Positions 9,826 to 18,338 of a DNA stretch of 64,000 bases are shown in pieces. The DNA comes from Alteromonas sp. BMJM2. GTDB lineage: Bacteria; Pseudomonadota; Gammaproteobacteria; Enterobacterales; Alteromonadaceae. Numbering within the stretch: position 1 is the stretch's first letter; every line of letters begins with the position of its first letter. The notes under the pieces were generated by a model that worked only from the letters and a program-made list of their open reading frames with translations, did no database searches and was not told the DNA's origin. The DNA is taken from assembly GCF_027257845.1 (NCBI RefSeq), contig NZ_JAPVOT010000003.1, positions 186,001-250,000 on the forward strand, written 5' to 3'. A program made the position numbers and the translations under genes.

Positions 9826-10337
9826 TGTGTGTCTCCTTCAAGACGTGTTGTTTGTATAAATATTATTTTTATTATGTTTTGTGATATTAAAATAACGCGA
9901 TGAGACCAGAGCTCACCATGCGCATTTTTCATGCTACAATAAAGCGCCATATTAGTACAAACATTTCGACATTTGCACTTTTAAGCAAAGTTCATCACGA
10001 TTTTAGGTTTCTTGAATTACTACTTTAGGATAATACTCCGCACTGAAAAATTAACTTTTATGCAACGCGATGTTTAAATTATGAGCTACATTTTTACATT
10101 CCATAAACATCTAAATTGATTAAGCCGCATTCCTATTTGCATTAGTAACGGCGCTAAAAAGTGATAAATCACGTTTATTTTTGAGCTCAAAAATGTGTCA
10201 AAAATTACATCTCGTAACATATAAGCATCTGAAAAAAGTATATTTATTCCTAACAAAGCGTATATTCCCCCCTGCCTGGCCTTGGTCTCGAATTCGGGCT
10301 TCCCAACCTCAGGCATAAAACATTAAGGAATGATTAC
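9826..10337. other. Divergent intergenic region, no gene seen
   Basis: 512 bp of AT-rich sequence between the divergent TonB-receptor and outer-membrane-protein starts. It must hold both promoters. No convincing open frame, palindrome or RNA gene was recognised. A short open frame at 10086-10316 on the minus strand has no recognisable features and is not called. Confidence 0.6.
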
Positions 10338-10910
10338 ATGAAAAAACTAATTCTTGCTGCCGCACTTAGTGCAGTCTCTGCAGCTTCTTTCGCAGCTGCT
10401 CCTGCTTGGGATTTTGTCCAAGCCAGCTATGTTATGACCGATTTTGACGATGATGATCTAAATTATGAGCCTGATGGCTTTGCCATTTCAGCATCAAAAC
10501 TAGTAACAAATGACGTGTTTGTTACCGGTAGCTACTCAATGCAAAACGACGATATCTTTGGTATTGAAGTAGACTTCGATAGATTGTCTCTCGGTTTAGG
10601 CTACCGCTATGCCCTATCTGGCACTACAGACCTTTTTGGTATTGTTAGCTATGAAGATGTTGAAATATCAGGCAGCGGTACGTCTGAAAGCGAAGACGGG
10701 TATGGCTTAACAGCCGGAGCTCGCTCTATGGTAATGGATAACATAGAACTTCGCGGCGCTGTGAAATACATTGATACTGACAGTGGCAGCGACACGTCGC
10801 TTATCATTGGCGGCGACTATTTCTTCTCTCCTGCCTTCGCTGTAGGTGTTAGCTATGAAACTTCAGACGATGTAGGCACCTTCGGATTGAATGCACGTTA
10901 TAACTTTTAA
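10338..10910 (+). CDS. Small outer-membrane beta-barrel protein
   Basis: 190 residues. A clean signal peptide (MKKLILAAALSAVSAASFAAA) is followed by alternating amphipathic strands, acidic turns and a C-terminal phenylalanine in LNARYNF, the usual signal for BamA insertion. Predicted as an 8-stranded porin-like/OmpW-OmpX-type barrel. A ribosome-binding site (AAGGA) precedes the ATG. It is monocistronic, with its own terminator downstream. Function beyond outer membrane location is not readable. Confidence 0.82.
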   Translation: MKKLILAAALSAVSAASFAAAPAWDFVQASYVMTDFDDDDLNYEPDGFAISASKLVTNDVFVTGSYSMQNDDIFGIEVDFDRLSLGLGYRYALSGTTDLFGIVSYEDVEISGSGTSESEDGYGLTAGARSMVMDNIELRGAVKYIDTDSGSDTSLIIGGDYFFSPAFAVGVSYETSDDVGTFGLNARYNF

Positions 10911-10971
10911 TGGGGTGTAGCGCTTAAGTGGCGTAACATTTTGCATTATTGTTGTTTTAGGCGCTAATGAT

Positions 10972-11008
10972 AAAGCCGGGTAGGTAAATTCTATACCCGG
11001 CTTTTTTT
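10972..11008 (+). terminator. Rho-independent terminator
   Basis: AAAGCCGGGTA at 10972-10982 pairs perfectly with TACCCGGCTTT at 10994-11004 and is followed by a run of T to 11008. It ends the outer-membrane-protein transcript. Confidence 0.93.
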
Positions 11009-11129
11009 ATTTCATTTTTTGGCTTATTTGCTTCTGAAAACTCTTACTTCACTAATTAATTCAATTACACTCGAAACCTGAGTCCTAGTGCATTACTGTA
11101 TATGATATCTAAATTACAGTGTGGCGCTT

Positions 11130-12338
11130 ATGCATTTTACTCCAACCAACATTGAAGACTTACCTACACCCTGCTGCTTGATAGACAAAGCCAAAATGCA
11201 GCGGAATATTGCTCGGTTGTCTGCGCATATTGGTAATTTAAACTGCACACTGCGTCCTCATGTTAAAACCCATAAATCGATTGAAGTGACTAAAGCTATT
11301 ATTGATGCTGGCAACGTAAAGGGCGTCACGGTTTCAACGCTAAAAGAAGCCGACTATTTCTTCAAACACGGCATAAACGATATTTTATATGCGGTGGGTA
11401 TCACACCAAACAAAATAGCCCACGTAGCACAGCTTATTCAGCAAGGTTGTGACCTAACGGTTGTCATTGACAATGAGGATATGCTGTCACTTATCTTTGA
11501 GAAAATGGCAAAGCACAACTGCGTGTTTAAGGTCATTATTGAGCTAGATACCGACGGACATCGCTCTGGCGTTAACCCACACTCTGATACACTCATTTGT
11601 ATTGCTAAACACATCAACAATAGTGCTCATACAACGTTTGAAGGAGTAATGACCCATGCTGGTGAGTCTTATGCCTGCTTTACTGAAAAAGCAAAGCAAG
11701 ACATGGCAGCACAAGAGCGCGACCTGACTCTACTTGCAGTTAAACGTTTGTTTGAAGAGGGGATACACTGTAATACGGTCTCAATTGGCTCTACCCCTAC
11801 CGCATTTGCCGTTGACCAACTCGACGGCATCACCGAAGTGCGTGCTGGAGTGTACGTATTTTTCGACCTTGTAATGGCGGGGTTAGGCGTATGCGACATA
11901 GACGATATTGCTATGTCGGTATTGGGCACGGTAATAGGCCACCAAAAAGACAAAGGCTGGGTAATAACCGATGCAGGCTGGATGGCCATGTCGAGAGACC
12001 GCGGAACTGCCGGTCATGCTAATGATTATGGCTATGGACTAGTTGCCCCCTCAAGCAGCAAAGATAAGCGCTATATCATGAGTGATGCCAATCAAGAGCA
12101 CGGCATTATTACTGAGGTTTCAAACGCAAGCCCTGAAACCCAATTTGAAGGCCAATCAAAACCCCCTTCAGGAGCCCAGCTAAAAAATACCGTCGATATT
12201 TTCACTCACTTTCCAGCAGCCAAAACCATCGAAATTCTGCCCAATCATGCATGCGCCACGGCAGCGCAATACAGCCATTATTACGTGGTAGAAAATGGCG
12301 TTGCCGTAGACAAATGGCATTCGGTTACAGGCTGGTGA
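11130..12338 (+). CDS. DSD1-family PLP-dependent enzyme (D-threonine aldolase / D-serine dehydratase-like)
   Basis: About 402 residues with an alanine-racemase-type N-terminal barrel. The PLP lysine lies in the RPHVKTHKS motif (K46 from this start). The C-terminal domain ends with LPNHACATAAQY, the His/Cys pair that binds the catalytic zinc or manganese in this family. It should act on beta-hydroxy D-amino acids, either as a D-threonine (D-3-hydroxyaspartate-type) aldolase or a D-serine dehydratase; sequence alone does not decide. I chose the ATG at 11130; the frame is open from a GTG at 11121. Neither has a strong ribosome-binding site. It converges on the hydrolase at 12351 with only 12 bp between. 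Confidence 0.88.
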   Translation: MHFTPTNIEDLPTPCCLIDKAKMQRNIARLSAHIGNLNCTLRPHVKTHKSIEVTKAIIDAGNVKGVTVSTLKEADYFFKHGINDILYAVGITPNKIAHVAQLIQQGCDLTVVIDNEDMLSLIFEKMAKHNCVFKVIIELDTDGHRSGVNPHSDTLICIAKHINNSAHTTFEGVMTHAGESYACFTEKAKQDMAAQERDLTLLAVKRLFEEGIHCNTVSIGSTPTAFAVDQLDGITEVRAGVYVFFDLVMAGLGVCDIDDIAMSVLGTVIGHQKDKGWVITDAGWMAMSRDRGTAGHANDYGYGLVAPSSSKDKRYIMSDANQEHGIITEVSNASPETQFEGQSKPPSGAQLKNTVDIFTHFPAAKTIEILPNHACATAAQYSHYYVVENGVAVDKWHSVTGW

Positions 12339-12350
12339 GTGAACATAGCA

Positions 12351-13694
12351 TCACTGTTGTGGTGCTAACCATTCAAATTTTAGCCCTTTAGCCGTTCGAT
12401 TTTCAAAGCCCTTCCAGTGCGTATGCTCTGGCTTTTTCTCACCGTTTTTATCTTTGGCCCACTTGCCATCATTTGAAGACGGCACTAAGTCTAAGTAATC
12501 ATGCATGTCAGCATTCTTTTTTAAATACTTCCCAAGCCAAGCTGTTGTGAAATGTTGTGCAATATTATTCATTCTGCTGCTTGCCCAAACTGCGTCGGTA
12601 TAGTGAGTACTCACATTAAAACCAAGTTCTTCGTTGTAGTAAAAACTTTCTTCAGGGGCAGGCATGGGCGCACCCGCGCTGTGATTAGCATTTTCGTAGG
12701 TAAGAAGCGCTCTTTCGGTGTTCTTGGCATTTTGCCACAGCGCTCTCACGCCATTTTCGTAACCAGACACATCATCAACCGAGCCCGCAACAAACAACAT
12801 GGGCACATTAATATCGTCCAAACCTTGCTCGTTCCACACCTGATAATTCATTCCCCATGGAGCAAACGCAATAACGGTTTTAATTCGCGAGTCGGGGCGT
12901 TTAGCTTGAGAAGTCGATCCCTCTTGATACATGGCTAACAAACCAGAGGGCACCATATTTTTTGACTCTGCCGCTTGCTGGGTAATTCCTGCGCCACTCA
13001 TTATTACCGCGCCGTAACCCCCCATTGAATAACCAATAATAGCGGTATTTTGGGTATCCACCCCGTGATGCAAAAAGAAGTCTGATGTTTTATTCAGTCT
13101 TTCAATTTCATCAAGCACAAAGCCTTGGTCGAGAGGACGATTAATGAGTGTTGACTTAAAAGCACCAAGGGTACGATAGGTAGAGTCGGTGTGGTCAATT
13201 GAGGCAACAACGTATCCCTTTGACGCTAGGTTCTCACCTAAGTGAGACAGTAAATACCGATTTCCCGGGTAGCCATGAGAGATAATAACAAAGGGAAGAG
13301 GCTCGCTACTTTGAACCGGAGCTGCATCGCGCATTGCTTTTCCAACAACTTCGATTTCGGTTTTACCGTCGCGCAAGTAAGTGGTCTGTACTTGGCTGCC
13401 TTTGGCATCTTCTGCCGCCGGATACCAAAGCTCTACGGTTAACGGCCTATCGTATTTTGGAAGTGAGGAAAAATCTGGGTTTGTGGTGTCAATATTAACC
13501 ACATCAATTTGGTTTGGATTAACAAGCTCAAGCGTGCGCACACCCACTTTATGCTCTCCATAAGCGGCGAGTTCCGGCGCATCTGGCCGCTGAGTATCAA
13601 TTCTATTTTGGCCATTAACACCCGTACTCATTCCCAGAGACAAAGAAAAGACCGTCATTAATGCACAAAGGCGCGGTGGGTATACATATTTCAT
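12351..13694 (-). CDS. Secreted alpha/beta hydrolase (PAF-acetylhydrolase/dienelactone-hydrolase-like)
   Basis: 447 residues with a signal peptide (cleavage near GVNGQ, about 29). The oxyanion region reads PFVIISHGYPGNRYL, the nucleophile elbow is GYSMGG (about 220), and a late ENANHSAG supplies the probable catalytic histidine. This is the layout of platelet-activating-factor acetylhydrolase-like esterases and lipases, probably periplasmic. The substrate is unknown. Upstream are a palindrome (13742-13758) and three 14-bp direct repeats that may regulate it. Confidence 0.82.
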   Translation of the reverse strand: MKYVYPPRLCALMTVFSLSLGMSTGVNGQNRIDTQRPDAPELAAYGEHKVGVRTLELVNPNQIDVVNIDTTNPDFSSLPKYDRPLTVELWYPAAEDAKGSQVQTTYLRDGKTEIEVVGKAMRDAAPVQSSEPLPFVIISHGYPGNRYLLSHLGENLASKGYVVASIDHTDSTYRTLGAFKSTLINRPLDQGFVLDEIERLNKTSDFFLHHGVDTQNTAIIGYSMGGYGAVIMSGAGITQQAAESKNMVPSGLLAMYQEGSTSQAKRPDSRIKTVIAFAPWGMNYQVWNEQGLDDINVPMLFVAGSVDDVSGYENGVRALWQNAKNTERALLTYENANHSAGAPMPAPEESFYYNEELGFNVSTHYTDAVWASSRMNNIAQHFTTAWLGKYLKKNADMHDYLDLVPSSNDGKWAKDKNGEKKPEHTHWKGFENRTAKGLKFEWLAPQQ

Positions 13695-13741
13695 TGAGTT
13701 CCCTCTATCTTAAAAGCAGTTGTGGGTTGGGCGTCAAGTGC

Positions 13742-13758
13742 AGCGAATCGTATTCGCT
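13742..13758. promoter_or_regulatory. Palindrome upstream of the secreted hydrolase
   Basis: AGCGAAT-CGT-ATTCGCT is a perfect 7-bp inverted repeat with a 3-bp spacer, 48 bp upstream of the hydrolase start. It is a plausible operator; no regulator can be named. Confidence 0.4.
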
Positions 13759-13777
13759 AAGCCGCACTAACCTTAGA

Positions 13778-13819
13778 ATACGTAAATAGCTATACGTAAA
13801 TAGCTATACGTGAATAGTT
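13778..13819. repeat. 14-bp direct repeat, three copies
   Basis: ATACGTAAATAGCT at 13778-13791 and 13792-13805, then ATACGTGAATAGTT at 13806-13819. The copies are head-to-tail between the hydrolase start and the terminator of the next gene. They could be binding sites, or a simple slippage repeat. Confidence 0.75.
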
Positions 13820-13856
13820 ATATCTAAGAAGTACTACAATTTAATAACGGGTAAAA

Positions 13857-13890
13857 ACAAAAAAACCAGCGGTAATAACATCACCGCTGG
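13857..13890 (-). terminator. Rho-independent terminator of the TonB receptor gene
   Basis: Read on the minus strand, CCAGCGGT and ACCGCTGG (13866-13873 and 13883-13890) form a stem followed by a T run, 20 bp after the stop codon of the receptor gene. Confidence 0.85.
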
Positions 13891-13909
13891 CTTTCACTTT
13901 AGCGCAACC

Positions 13910-16291
13910 TTAGTATCTCAAGCGCGCTTGAATACCAAAGTATCTGTCAGCATCACGTGGAATTTGATAGCGGAAGTTGTCACCACTGTAGGTAGTAACA
14001 AAGCTCTTATCTGTCAGGTTTTTACCAATTAACGATATGCGAACATCGTCATCGTTAAACGAGAACGCTAGGCTTGCGTTGACAATGCCATAATCAGGTA
14101 ATAATGCTTCAGGGTTTGTATCAGCTGTTGTGCCCGGGCCACCTGCGAATATTTCGTCTGTGTAAACATAAGAGCCGTTTAAGTAAACGTCCATATTGTT
14201 AAGTTCCCAAACGTATTCACCGCTCAGCGAGTATTTCAAATCAGGTGCAAACGGTAAGTCTGCTCCCGATCTCCCGTCACATGAATCTAAACCTACTGGG
14301 CATCTAAACTCATCAACAGTGGCATCGACAGAAGCCAATCCACCGAATAAGCTAAATTGGTCGTTCACTTGCCAAATAAAGTCTACTTCTACACCTTCGG
14401 TAATAATAGAACCGGCATTCGTTAAACGGGTAATAAAAACACCGTCTAATAGCTCTGGGTTATTCGCTTGGAAGCCATCAATTTCTGTGTGGAACACTGC
14501 TGCATTAAAGACGAAGTCACGGCTAGAATACTTATATCCTAATTCGTAGGCATCAGAGGTTTCCGGGCCAATAGGAAGCGTGTCATTAGGCGCCATATTA
14601 TAGAATACGTTAAACGCTGGGCCTTTGTACCCTTGCGAGAAGGTAAAGTAGGTCATGCTATTGTCGTTAATGTCGTACTGAACGCCAAGCTTGCCCGACA
14701 GATCCGTTTCATCGGTCTCACCGTCGAAGTCGGTGTCAAAGCCACGAACACCTACACCCGTTCTTGCATATTCATCATTACTGCGACGATTATGAGAAAA
14801 GCTCACTTCATCTTTTGTATAACGCAAACCAAATAGTAAACGTAAATCGTCGCTCAAATGGTATTTACCGTCAGCAAATACGGCATAGTTGAGAAACTCA
14901 GTTTCCATGAAGGCAGTTGCGCTAACAATATCGTTTGATAAACAGCTTAGCGACTCGTCTTCAATAAACTGATTAACTTGTTCATCGCTAGGGTTCTCAA
15001 CCCCTAGCGTACCGCTTAAATAAGCACTAATTGCCGCGGGGAATTGTCCGTTATTGTTTTGACAGCTCGCTTCGCGGGTAAAGCTGCGGTTAGACTTTTG
15101 TTGCCACCAGAACACACCACCTTGATATTCAAGTGCGTTTCCAAGAGGCGAAGCAATACGGAACTCTTGCGATACTTGGTTCCAGTCTTGTGGGCCAATA
15201 TCGTGCAATTGAAACGGCACGCCAAACACTGGCAGAGGCGCGTCTCCGGCAGTAGAGGTGAAATCACCTTCACGGAATTCAGTGTTCGACCAATCGCGAT
15301 ACGCAGTGATTGAAGTAAACTGGTGATCGCCAATCATGGTGTCGAACTGCATAGAGAATGCAGTATGCTCATCAATAGTACGCGTTTCGAAGTCGTGATC
15401 GACTTGGCGTTGGCTTAAATCTAAATCACCTACACCGGTGCTATCGGGTGATGCTTCTGACTGATGACGACCACTTGGTGAGAGCTCTAAATCGGCACAG
15501 CAGTCGTCGTTTGACTTCATATTTTCAAATATAAACAGCATTTCTGTATCGTCAGAAATACGATAGTCGAGCATGGCGCGCACGCCTTCTTTGTCGTAGC
15601 CGTTAACCATTTCATTATTGAAAACGTTTTCAATATAACCGTCAAAGCCCGATTTCATTACCGTAATACTGCCGCTTGCGTCTTCGTTTAAGGCACCGTG
15701 CATACTGCCTCTTAAGCGATATTCATTACCTTGAAATAACGTAGCCTCTAACATGCCGCCAAACTCATCCTGCGGACGCTTAGTGGTAATGTTTACTACA
15801 CCGGCGGATGCATTCTTACCAAATAAAGTACCTTGTGGACCGCGCAACACTTCTATTCTTTGAAGGTCGTAAAGATCCATAAATGCTTGGCCCGAACGGC
15901 CAAGTACAACGCCATCTACCACTGTTGAAACACTTGGCTCTGCAGCAACACTAAAGGAAATTGTGCCTACCCCACGAACGGTAATCGCCGAGTTACGGGT
16001 TGTATTACCTTTTCGAAAGCTTACAGAAGGAACCAGCGCTTGAAGACCTTCAATATTGTTTGCGAATGCCGAATTAATCTGGTCTTCTCGCAATACCGAA
16101 ACAGCAACAGGAATATCACTAATACTCTCTACACGCTTTTGCGACGTTACAATAATCTTTTCTAATGATTTTTCATCAATAGGCTCCTCAGCCTTCTGAT
16201 TTTCTTGCGCATAGCCGTGTGCACTAACGAGTAATCCAGATGTCATGGCGAGCGTTACCGCCCGACTAACAATAGATCTTGTTGTATTCAT
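13910..16291 (-). CDS. TonB-dependent receptor of the GntR regulon
   Basis: 793 residues: signal peptide (to about 28, SAHGYAQ), a plug with IIVTSQKRVESISDIPVAVSV and LRGPQGTLFGKNASAGVVNI (about 45-160), then a beta-barrel ending in FGIQARLRY. The plug spelling is of the siderophore/carbohydrate receptor group common in marine bacteria. I chose the ATG at 16291 because GGAG lies 6 bp upstream; the frame is open from a TTG at 16303. A palindrome identical at its core to the one before the GH31 gene lies about 170 bp upstream, so it probably imports the substrate of the neighbouring catabolic genes. The proposed cargo, a sulfosugar glycoside, is an inference from those genes. Confidence 0.92.
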   Translation of the reverse strand: MNTTRSIVSRAVTLAMTSGLLVSAHGYAQENQKAEEPIDEKSLEKIIVTSQKRVESISDIPVAVSVLREDQINSAFANNIEGLQALVPSVSFRKGNTTRNSAITVRGVGTISFSVAAEPSVSTVVDGVVLGRSGQAFMDLYDLQRIEVLRGPQGTLFGKNASAGVVNITTKRPQDEFGGMLEATLFQGNEYRLRGSMHGALNEDASGSITVMKSGFDGYIENVFNNEMVNGYDKEGVRAMLDYRISDDTEMLFIFENMKSNDDCCADLELSPSGRHQSEASPDSTGVGDLDLSQRQVDHDFETRTIDEHTAFSMQFDTMIGDHQFTSITAYRDWSNTEFREGDFTSTAGDAPLPVFGVPFQLHDIGPQDWNQVSQEFRIASPLGNALEYQGGVFWWQQKSNRSFTREASCQNNNGQFPAAISAYLSGTLGVENPSDEQVNQFIEDESLSCLSNDIVSATAFMETEFLNYAVFADGKYHLSDDLRLLFGLRYTKDEVSFSHNRRSNDEYARTGVGVRGFDTDFDGETDETDLSGKLGVQYDINDNSMTYFTFSQGYKGPAFNVFYNMAPNDTLPIGPETSDAYELGYKYSSRDFVFNAAVFHTEIDGFQANNPELLDGVFITRLTNAGSIITEGVEVDFIWQVNDQFSLFGGLASVDATVDEFRCPVGLDSCDGRSGADLPFAPDLKYSLSGEYVWELNNMDVYLNGSYVYTDEIFAGGPGTTADTNPEALLPDYGIVNASLAFSFNDDDVRISLIGKNLTDKSFVTTYSGDNFRYQIPRDADRYFGIQARLRY

Positions 16292-16460
16292 GTTGTTCTC
16301 CAAGGGACTGTTCTCACGCCTTTTTCGCCATCAATATTCAAACTTTCTTAGACATATTGATAACGCAAAGCATGTAGGTTTTATTGTTATAAGTGGAACA
16401 CACCACAGTGTAATTTATGTTTTCAACGTTACTACGTATAGAAGATATCTTTTATCTAGT

Positions 16461-16474
16461 ATCTTATATAAGAG
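16461..16474. promoter_or_regulatory. GntR-type operator upstream of the TonB receptor
   Basis: ATCTTATATAAGAG contains the 12-bp perfect palindrome TCTTATATAAGA (16462-16473), shared with the sites at 20427 and, with one change, 21612. Located in the promoter region of the minus-strand receptor gene. Confidence 0.75.
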
Positions 16475-16548
16475 TACTTAAGTTAAACAATTGTAAAATC
16501 ATTTGCAAACAGATTGTTAATTTTTTCGCTATGCTTTTGGTGAATGCT

Positions 16549-16584
16549 GGGTAGAAGAGATGAGGGGATCGTCTCTACCTACCC
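16549..16584 (-). terminator. Hairpin after the symporter gene
   Basis: GGGTAG (16549-16554) pairs with CTACCC (16579-16584), with an inner AGAGA/TCTCT pair. It lies 13-48 bp after the symporter stop codon on the minus strand and may end the GH31-symporter transcript; the T run after it is weak. Confidence 0.55.
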
Positions 16585-16596
16585 ATTAGGCATTAG

Positions 16597-18321
16597 CTAA
16601 GCGCTGACCGTTAAACGCTCTAGACTTTTTTCGTATCTAGCGCGCCACCATTTAAGGCTGATGCCAATGGCAATAAAGCAGCAAACCCACAGCGTTAGTA
16701 AGATAGGGATAAACGATTGACTTAACCCACCCACAAATCCGACGGGTGAGAACATAAGGTACAGCGTGGCAATGAGGCTGATGAGAATAATGGCGCAAGG
16801 AATAGCGTAGCGCCATGGTGTCATATTCACTTCTGCTTTTAACGTGAATTGCCATGGCGTAGCTCTGGGATAGAGACGTCCAATCACTAGCATAATGGTA
16901 AGTTCTATGACGAACAAAATACCGTAAATATGAATAAAGTTAATATCGACTTCCCATACAAACTTCAATAATCCATAGGCAATAACGTGGAAGATAATGG
17001 CCACTTTAGCCGCCAAAGCAGGTACGCGTTTGGTGAACAAGCCCACTAGCACAATGGTAATGACCGGAATGTTGTAGAAGCCGGTAAAGATGCGAATAAT
17101 CTGCCATAAGCCATCTGGAGCAAACATGAGCAATGGCGCGGTAATAAAGGATAAAACAGCAATAACCAAGCTGGTTATTTTTGCTACTCGGATAATTTTT
17201 TCATCGCTAACGTTGTCTTTTTTAAAGGGCTTATACACGTCGAGGCAAAACAAAGTGGCCGCACTGTTAAGTAACGAGTTGAACGAGCTGAAAACCGCAC
17301 CGAGTAATACTGCTAAGAAAAAGCCTGAAAGGTACTGTGGTAAAACATTTTTCACTAAGTGAGGGTAAGCTAAATCAATAGTTTGCAAACTTTCATCTTG
17401 ATAGAGGTGGTATGCAATAACGCCTGGCAGCATCATCATAAAAGGCACAAGCACTTTAAAATAGCCCGAAAAGAGAACACCTTTTTGCCCTTCCACGAGG
17501 TTTTTCGCGCCAAGGGTACGCTGAATAACATACTGGTTAGTGCCCCAATAAAAGAGGTTCGCCAAAATCATACCAGTAAAAATAGTGCCAAATGGAACGG
17601 GATCGTCAGGCCCGCCTATTGCGTTAAGTTTTTCTGTTTCGGTTGTTGCAATAGTGGTTAAACCTTGTGTGAAACTGCCATCGCCCAATGCTACAAGACC
17701 AAGTATGGGTACTAATAAACCCACAATTAACAGGCCAACGCCATTAATAGTATCTGACACGGCCACTGCTTTTAAGCCACCAAAAATGGCATACAAAGCC
17801 CCAACGGTTCCCACTACCACAATGGTTAGTACTAGGCTTGCCTCATAATTTAGGTTTAATAAGCCAGGTACATCAAAAAGTCGAAGCACGGCAATGGAGC
17901 CCGAGTACAGTACAGAAGGTATGGTAACGAGGGAGTAGCCCACCATGAATAGGACTACCGTCATTCGCCGAACGCTGTCGTCGAACCTGTCTCTAAGAAA
18001 TTCAGGTAACGTAGAAAAAGCGCCGGCCAAATAGCGTGGCAAAAACACCAGCGCCATAATAATGGTAGAAATACCCGCGGTAACTTCCCACGCCATGGCA
18101 CTTAGGTTATACCCAAAAGCAGAGCCATTTAGCCCTATTAACTGCTCTGCCGATAGATTAGTTAAGATCATGGAACCGGCAATGAAGGTACCGGTAAGCC
18201 CACGCCCGGCAAGGAAGTACCCATCTTGAGTATTCACCTCACCTTTCGTCTTCATGTAAGAAATGACGGCAACTAAAATCATAAATGCCATACATGACAA
18301 TAGCGTAAGGGTGATATCCAT
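16597..18321 (-). CDS. SSS-family (SLC5) sodium:sugar symporter
   Basis: 574 residues, almost entirely hydrophobic with about 14 membrane spans. Family hallmarks are the N-terminal FLAGRGLTGTFIAGSMILTNLSAEQ and GLNGSAFGYNLSAMAWEV segments, close in spelling to bacterial SglT-type sugar symporters. It should bring a monosaccharide or small glycoside across the inner membrane with sodium. Its start is 17 bp after the GH31 stop, so the two are one transcript under the palindrome at 20427. Given the cluster, the substrate may be the intact glycoside or the freed (sulfo)sugar. Confidence 0.92.
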   Translation of the reverse strand: MDITLTLLSCMAFMILVAVISYMKTKGEVNTQDGYFLAGRGLTGTFIAGSMILTNLSAEQLIGLNGSAFGYNLSAMAWEVTAGISTIIMALVFLPRYLAGAFSTLPEFLRDRFDDSVRRMTVVLFMVGYSLVTIPSVLYSGSIAVLRLFDVPGLLNLNYEASLVLTIVVVGTVGALYAIFGGLKAVAVSDTINGVGLLIVGLLVPILGLVALGDGSFTQGLTTIATTETEKLNAIGGPDDPVPFGTIFTGMILANLFYWGTNQYVIQRTLGAKNLVEGQKGVLFSGYFKVLVPFMMMLPGVIAYHLYQDESLQTIDLAYPHLVKNVLPQYLSGFFLAVLLGAVFSSFNSLLNSAATLFCLDVYKPFKKDNVSDEKIIRVAKITSLVIAVLSFITAPLLMFAPDGLWQIIRIFTGFYNIPVITIVLVGLFTKRVPALAAKVAIIFHVIAYGLLKFVWEVDINFIHIYGILFVIELTIMLVIGRLYPRATPWQFTLKAEVNMTPWRYAIPCAIILISLIATLYLMFSPVGFVGGLSQSFIPILLTLWVCCFIAIGISLKWWRARYEKSLERLTVSA

Positions 18322-18338
18322 GTACTACTCCTTCCTCG

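Noticed and set aside
10086-10316. 76-codon minus-strand open frame before the outer-membrane-protein gene
   Set aside because: It spans the promoter region, has no ribosome-binding site or domain, and its composition is unlike neighbouring genes.
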